From assembly GCA_030648255.1 (NCBI GenBank), contig JAUSHZ010000025.1, forward strand, positions 1 to 49,263: DNA of 49,263 bases, read 5' to 3'. A program made the position numbers and the translations under genes. The notes below the pieces were generated by a model that was not told the DNA's origin, did no database searches, and was given only the letters and a program-made list of their open reading frames with translations. Positions 45,560-49,263 of this stretch are shown here, piece by piece; the stretch's first letter is position 1; each line of letters opens with the position of its first letter. This stretch comes from a bacterium (GTDB taxonomy: Bacteria > Patescibacteriota > Minisyncoccia > Minisyncoccales > CG1-02-41-26).

Positions 45560-46258
45560 TTACTTAAGAAATGGTTTAACTTTTCCCCCTTTCCAAAATT
45601 CATACAAGGGACCTATAAAAGCTCCTGCTAAAAAATTCCAAAATAAATCGTCAATTGGAACGCTAAGTATAATAATATCGGGAGTATTTCTAAAATACCA
45701 AAACTCTCTTACCCACCCAGGGGTTATCAAATCCATAATAGAGTAAGTAGCAAAAGAAATTAAAACTACTAAAAAACCAGAAATTAGTGAATTAAAAATT
45801 AAATCCCTCCTCAGTATAAAAATTACTGTGATTCCAAAAATAAAAGTAACGAAAGAAGAGTAAAATGAATTTAAACGAAGTGCAAAAAACCCAATAAAAA
45901 ATAAGACCGCAAAAATGATGGTTAATGATAGAAAACTAATTTCTCTTTTTATTACCACTTGCGGATTGCTTTTTCTAATTGAAACTCTTTTTCTGAGGAT
46001 AACTTCATAGATGACAGCACATATTCCCCCAATAACAAAACCAGACAAAAAATCTTCAATCCCCACGGGAGTATTGGTAATTGTTAACGGCCTCCACCAA
46101 TCTTTAAGGTATATTGGTTCCATCAAGAGGGCAACTGCCCCAAAGCCCAACGACATAAAAAGCATCTCTTTTCTAACATCCTTTCTTAAAACAAATAAAA
46201 TAGTCCAAATAACCAAACCAATGGAATCCATAATAAGATAGGTATACTGATAGCTCAT
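45560..46258 (-). CDS. Lycopene-cyclase-domain-like polytopic membrane protein
   Basis: 'GFGAVALLMEPIYLKDWWRPLTITNTPVGIEDFLSGFVIGGICAVIYEVI', ~7 TMs. Confidence 0.55.
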   Translation of the reverse strand: MSYQYTYLIMDSIGLVIWTILFVLRKDVRKEMLFMSLGFGAVALLMEPIYLKDWWRPLTITNTPVGIEDFLSGFVIGGICAVIYEVILRKRVSIRKSNPQVVIKREISFLSLTIIFAVLFFIGFFALRLNSFYSSFVTFIFGITVIFILRRDLIFNSLISGFLVVLISFATYSIMDLITPGWVREFWYFRNTPDIIILSVPIDDLFWNFLAGAFIGPLYEFWKGGKVKPFLK

Positions 46259-46656
46259 ATAGAAAATGGAGAAAAATCGAGTTGGTATTCTGGGATGCCA
46301 AGCGAAAGGCCATACTGTTTTGCCTCGTTGTATTGCTCTTTGCTTTTTCGGTCTATGTAAAAAACCTCATCACGAAAAATAATATAGTGGTGAGTATTAT
46401 TTTTAAAATCCGCATACCACGAACCCTCGTGGCTATAATCAAGTGATTTGCTGATTTTTTCAGCAACCTCTTTTGCTTTATTCTCTGGAATTTCAACTTT
46501 ATGAAGCGTCCACTGCAAAAGCCAAGGAGTTTTGTGTTTCTCCACAACTTGCTCAACTTTGGTGCTTAAAATTTTTACATCTTCAAGCACGCTTTTGCCC
46601 TCCAAACTTTCCTCAATAATTGTCCCTTGGTAGTTCATAGGTTTAAAATAAATCAC
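46255..46656 (-). CDS. Hypothetical protein, 133 aa
   Basis: ORF overlapping neighbours by 4 and 14 nt (operonic). Confidence 0.5.
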   Translation of the reverse strand: MIYFKPMNYQGTIIEESLEGKSVLEDVKILSTKVEQVVEKHKTPWLLQWTLHKVEIPENKAKEVAEKISKSLDYSHEGSWYADFKNNTHHYIIFRDEVFYIDRKSKEQYNEAKQYGLSLGIPEYQLDFSPFSI

Positions 46657-47014
46657 TAACCCTTGTTAGGGCGAGGCGGTCCATCTCTGCATCGTTATAG
46701 TTATCTATATGGTTGGCAATGCAAAGGAAGGCGATTGTTGCTCCGCTAACAACAAACCATATTCTTGGATATTGGCTAGGCCGCAAGCCCGATTTAATAA
46801 TTGCTAACTCAATTTTCCACATTGTCCAAGTTTCATTTTGCGTAACGCGATGTAATTTGCCTGGATTTATTCTACCCTCTGGACTCGTTGGGTGAAAGTG
46901 AATTTCACACAATTTCTGAAAACCAGCTAAACTTTCTCTTATATGAAATAATCGCCGCTTTTCAAAAACAGCGATTTCTTTTTCAAATGCAGGGTGGTAG
47001 CGAAATTCCATCAT
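46643..47014 (-). CDS. Putative toxin partner of a Panacea-domain protein (RelE-like charge pattern)
   Basis: 'EFRYHPAFEKEIAVFEKRRLFHIRESLAGFQKLCEIHFHP...GKLHRV'; 4-nt overlap with the upstream Panacea gene. Confidence 0.5.
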   Translation of the reverse strand: MMEFRYHPAFEKEIAVFEKRRLFHIRESLAGFQKLCEIHFHPTSPEGRINPGKLHRVTQNETWTMWKIELAIIKSGLRPSQYPRIWFVVSGATIAFLCIANHIDNYNDAEMDRLALTRVSDLF

Positions 47015-47505
47015 AAGTCGCTAAAATCTGTGCCTCGATAATAAGAAAATTCATAGGGTACTTCTTTATATGGCTCTGTTGCCGAATAGGGCGCTTCTGC
47101 ATGAGATAATTCTGCCAACTGCTCGCCATTCAATGCTCCATACTTTTTCGCAATCCTATCAAGCATTTTTATTTCATCTTTGCTAAAAACTGATATGTCT
47201 GGCTTTTTAGAGCATTTAAAAATTTCGGTCGGCGCATATTCCTCGCCCCATTCTTTTTTTGAGCTAACTTCCAATAATCCTTTTTTAGCCATATCTTCAG
47301 TTATTTCACCAAGCATTTTTGGCAAGGGACCTTTTGGGTATGCATTGTAAACATCACCTGTTATTGATTTTTGGAACTTCTCAAAAAAATCAAAATCTAA
47401 ATAGTATAAAAGCTTGGCAAGTTTTTTCTTGCCCCTAATCTCTCCGCCTAATTTAGAGCATAAGTAAATAATTACCTGCTCGTATTTTTTCTTATTGATA
47501 GGCAT
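47011..47505 (-). CDS. Panacea/DUF4065 (SocA/GepA-like) domain antitoxin
   Basis: 'KLAKLLYYLDFDFFEKFQKSITGDVYNAYPKGPLPKML...'. Confidence 0.75.
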   Translation of the reverse strand: MPINKKKYEQVIIYLCSKLGGEIRGKKKLAKLLYYLDFDFFEKFQKSITGDVYNAYPKGPLPKMLGEITEDMAKKGLLEVSSKKEWGEEYAPTEIFKCSKKPDISVFSKDEIKMLDRIAKKYGALNGEQLAELSHAEAPYSATEPYKEVPYEFSYYRGTDFSDL

Positions 47506-47561
47506 ACTTTTATATACTTATACTTTTATTTTACCACAAATTTTCACAGAAACTTACAACA

Positions 47562-47590
47562 ACTTTTCGCTGGTAAGACCAATGGAAAGT
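47562..47590. repeat. Hairpin related to 45531-45555 (ACTTTTCGCTGGTaagACCAATGGAAAGT)
   Basis: Read directly. Confidence 0.6.
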
Positions 47591-47944
47591 TTAAGTAAGT
47601 TCTGACTTATTATTTCTATTGTACGCATCCATTTGAGCATTTTGCCTTGCCTCTTCTTCTTTAGTCCACGAATCCATATGAACTCCAAATTTAATACGAC
47701 TCACTGTTGAGTTTTTACTTTCTTTGCTGATGTCGCCACCTCCTTCAGCGAATTGCAACACACGGATTCCAGCTTTACCGCTTTTAGAATTAGTTTCATG
47801 AACGGCAACCGCAACATCAAATTCGACAGTACGTTGATCCTTGGTATCAGACAGACGGATATCTCTTTTCGTTTCGGACCGAGCACTTTCAACTGCTTGA
47901 TCTATATCAACTAAAACACTTTTAACAAATTCTTGTAAATTCAT
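47591..47944 (-). CDS. Trypco-like (trypsin-co-occurring domain) small protein
   Basis: 'VEFDVAVAVHETNSKSGKAGIRVLQFAEGGGDISKESKNSTVSRIKFGVHM' beta-rich Trypco2-like pattern. Confidence 0.45.
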   Translation of the reverse strand: MNLQEFVKSVLVDIDQAVESARSETKRDIRLSDTKDQRTVEFDVAVAVHETNSKSGKAGIRVLQFAEGGGDISKESKNSTVSRIKFGVHMDSWTKEEEARQNAQMDAYNRNNKSELT

Positions 47945-47947
47945 AAA

Positions 47948-48508
47948 TTAAATTTTTTTACCTTTACTTCTATTACAACTCTCACAAAGTATTTGAATAT
48001 TTCGCTCGGTATTAGCACCACCTTCAACAACTGGAATGATATGGTCAAACTCGATTTTTTCTTTATTGCCACATATTACACACTTACCCTCATCTCGTTG
48101 CCAAACAAAAAGACGGACACTGTCAGAAATGCGATCCCTTTTTGATAGCTGGATTTTGTCAAAATTTTCAAAAGCCTCAATTTCCTTTGAAATTTTTTCC
48201 AACTCTTTTTCTTTTTTTAATACAAAATGCTTCACCCTTAATATTTCGTCTGCCTCAAGTTGTTCTCCAACTCCTTCAATTTCTAAAATAAAATTTTTAA
48301 GAATAAACAGTTTACTACCACAGAATTCCCCATCTCTGAAGAAAATTGGATCATTTTTTTCAAAATCTATAAACTTCGTTATCTTGGGTTCAATTTTTTC
48401 AATTTCCACCTCAAATCTCTCACCAGACGATGACAAGAAAGCAACTACATATCTACCCTCGTTATTTTTTTTAATTCTAGAAAATCTAGAGGACTCTTTA
48501 ATTTTCAT
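47948..48508 (-). CDS. HNH endonuclease with novel N-terminal region
   Basis: 'CVICGNKEKIEFDHIIPVVEGGANTERNIQILCESCNRSKGKK'. Confidence 0.85.
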   Translation of the reverse strand: MKIKESSRFSRIKKNNEGRYVVAFLSSSGERFEVEIEKIEPKITKFIDFEKNDPIFFRDGEFCGSKLFILKNFILEIEGVGEQLEADEILRVKHFVLKKEKELEKISKEIEAFENFDKIQLSKRDRISDSVRLFVWQRDEGKCVICGNKEKIEFDHIIPVVEGGANTERNIQILCESCNRSKGKKI

Positions 48509-48520
48509 ATTTTTATTTAG

Positions 48521-48946
48521 CTAAATGATTCCTACATCTTCCCACACCTCCTCAATAATTGTTTGTAATTTTAAAAAATCACTTTTACAACTATATCTTA
48601 ACTTGAATGTACCCAAGGGGTTAGGCTTAAATCTACCCATCTTAGCGTGTAAAACAATAGTCTTTTGAAATTGAATAACTGGAATGTTGGAAATTTTGGA
48701 CCAATATTTAACTAATTCTTTTTCGTTTAAATCTGGATAAATAAATAATTGACCTCTAACTCTACTCCAATCGGCCTTTATCTCTTTTTGTAAAAAAATA
48801 CTAAAAACTTGAACAATTCTTGGATCAGAATTCGTTAATTCAATAGAGCGTATATACCCATTTTTGGTTCGGGAATCTCTCCTTGCTTTTGTGCCTTCAC
48901 AAACATAAAGCATAGCGCCAATAATTTTTAGTTCTTTTTTAGTCAT
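48521..48946 (-). CDS. LAGLIDADG-like homing-endonuclease-fold protein
   Basis: 'IIGAMLYVCEGTKA...IELTNSDPRIVQVFSIFLQK...YWSKISNIPVIQFQKT...GTFKLRY'. Confidence 0.5.
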   Translation of the reverse strand: MTKKELKIIGAMLYVCEGTKARRDSRTKNGYIRSIELTNSDPRIVQVFSIFLQKEIKADWSRVRGQLFIYPDLNEKELVKYWSKISNIPVIQFQKTIVLHAKMGRFKPNPLGTFKLRYSCKSDFLKLQTIIEEVWEDVGII

Positions 48947-49263
48947 TACGCTATTATAGCGTACAATAAATCTTTGGTAAATAAAAAATAAAAGCGAAGA
49001 TGATTAGACGATGTTCAAACCTAGTGCATATATGTTGCAACGGAGAATTTTTACACAATAATTTTATAATTTAGTAATTGGCCAATAATAAACAACTTTC
49101 TTATTTTTCTTTGATAGGGTAGATTGTGGATTCAGCCCTGAAACCGAACACTTGGGATTAAATTATTGTTTGGTTTGACGATTGAATCTATCATAACAAA
49201 AACATCTGGATTTTTGAATTGGTTGTTCTCCAACATAACCTCTAAAGGTTTCTTAAATCCTAA

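Noticed and set aside
45520-45603. N-terminal extension of the zincin-like ORF
   Set aside because: Codes through the perfect palindrome at 45531 and overlaps the neighbouring gene; MNIEHKK is the more plausible start.
1-49263. CRISPR arrays, rRNA genes, complete transposase genes
   Set aside because: None visible: no regularly spaced repeats with spacers, no rRNA-like blocks, no recognisable transposase or integrase ORF.

Overview
The window reads as a low-GC bacterial chromosome segment. Its gene style suggests Patescibacteria/CPR: many small membrane proteins, dnaG-rpoD, MltG, PBP1C, small nucleases, NUDIX, GIY-YIG and TA-like genes. That lineage call is inference from gene content. Housekeeping genes include an ABC-F ATPase, pbpC, a 2171-aa alpha-2-macroglobulin, mltG, a P-type ATPase, a histidine kinase, pyrF, dnaG-rpoD, an MscS-like channel, MFS and PHP proteins. 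Accessory content includes: (1) a tRNA-Asn(GUU) gene interrupted by a compact ~208-nt group I intron inside the anticodon; (2) a ThaI-like restriction-modification pair placed between the mscS-like gene and its terminator, flanked by ~35-bp repeats of the mscS 3' end; (3) a GIY-YIG nuclease unit with terminal inverted repeats, plus an ORF-less relative upstream of dnaG; (4) a four-gene operon of a serine-dehydrogenase-type (ClpP-fold) protease, an unknown protein and a TA-like pair; (5) two near-identical strong promoters, each followed at once by a hairpin, that overlap antisense to the 3' ends of NYN-RNase and DUF3800 genes; (6) an HTH-GHKL ATPase plus STAS-like DUF4325 module with upstream iterons and flanking palindromic repeats; (7) a Panacea-type TA pair and an adjacent LAGLIDADG-like/HNH/Trypco-like operon. 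All family names come from motif reading by eye. No database search was run.
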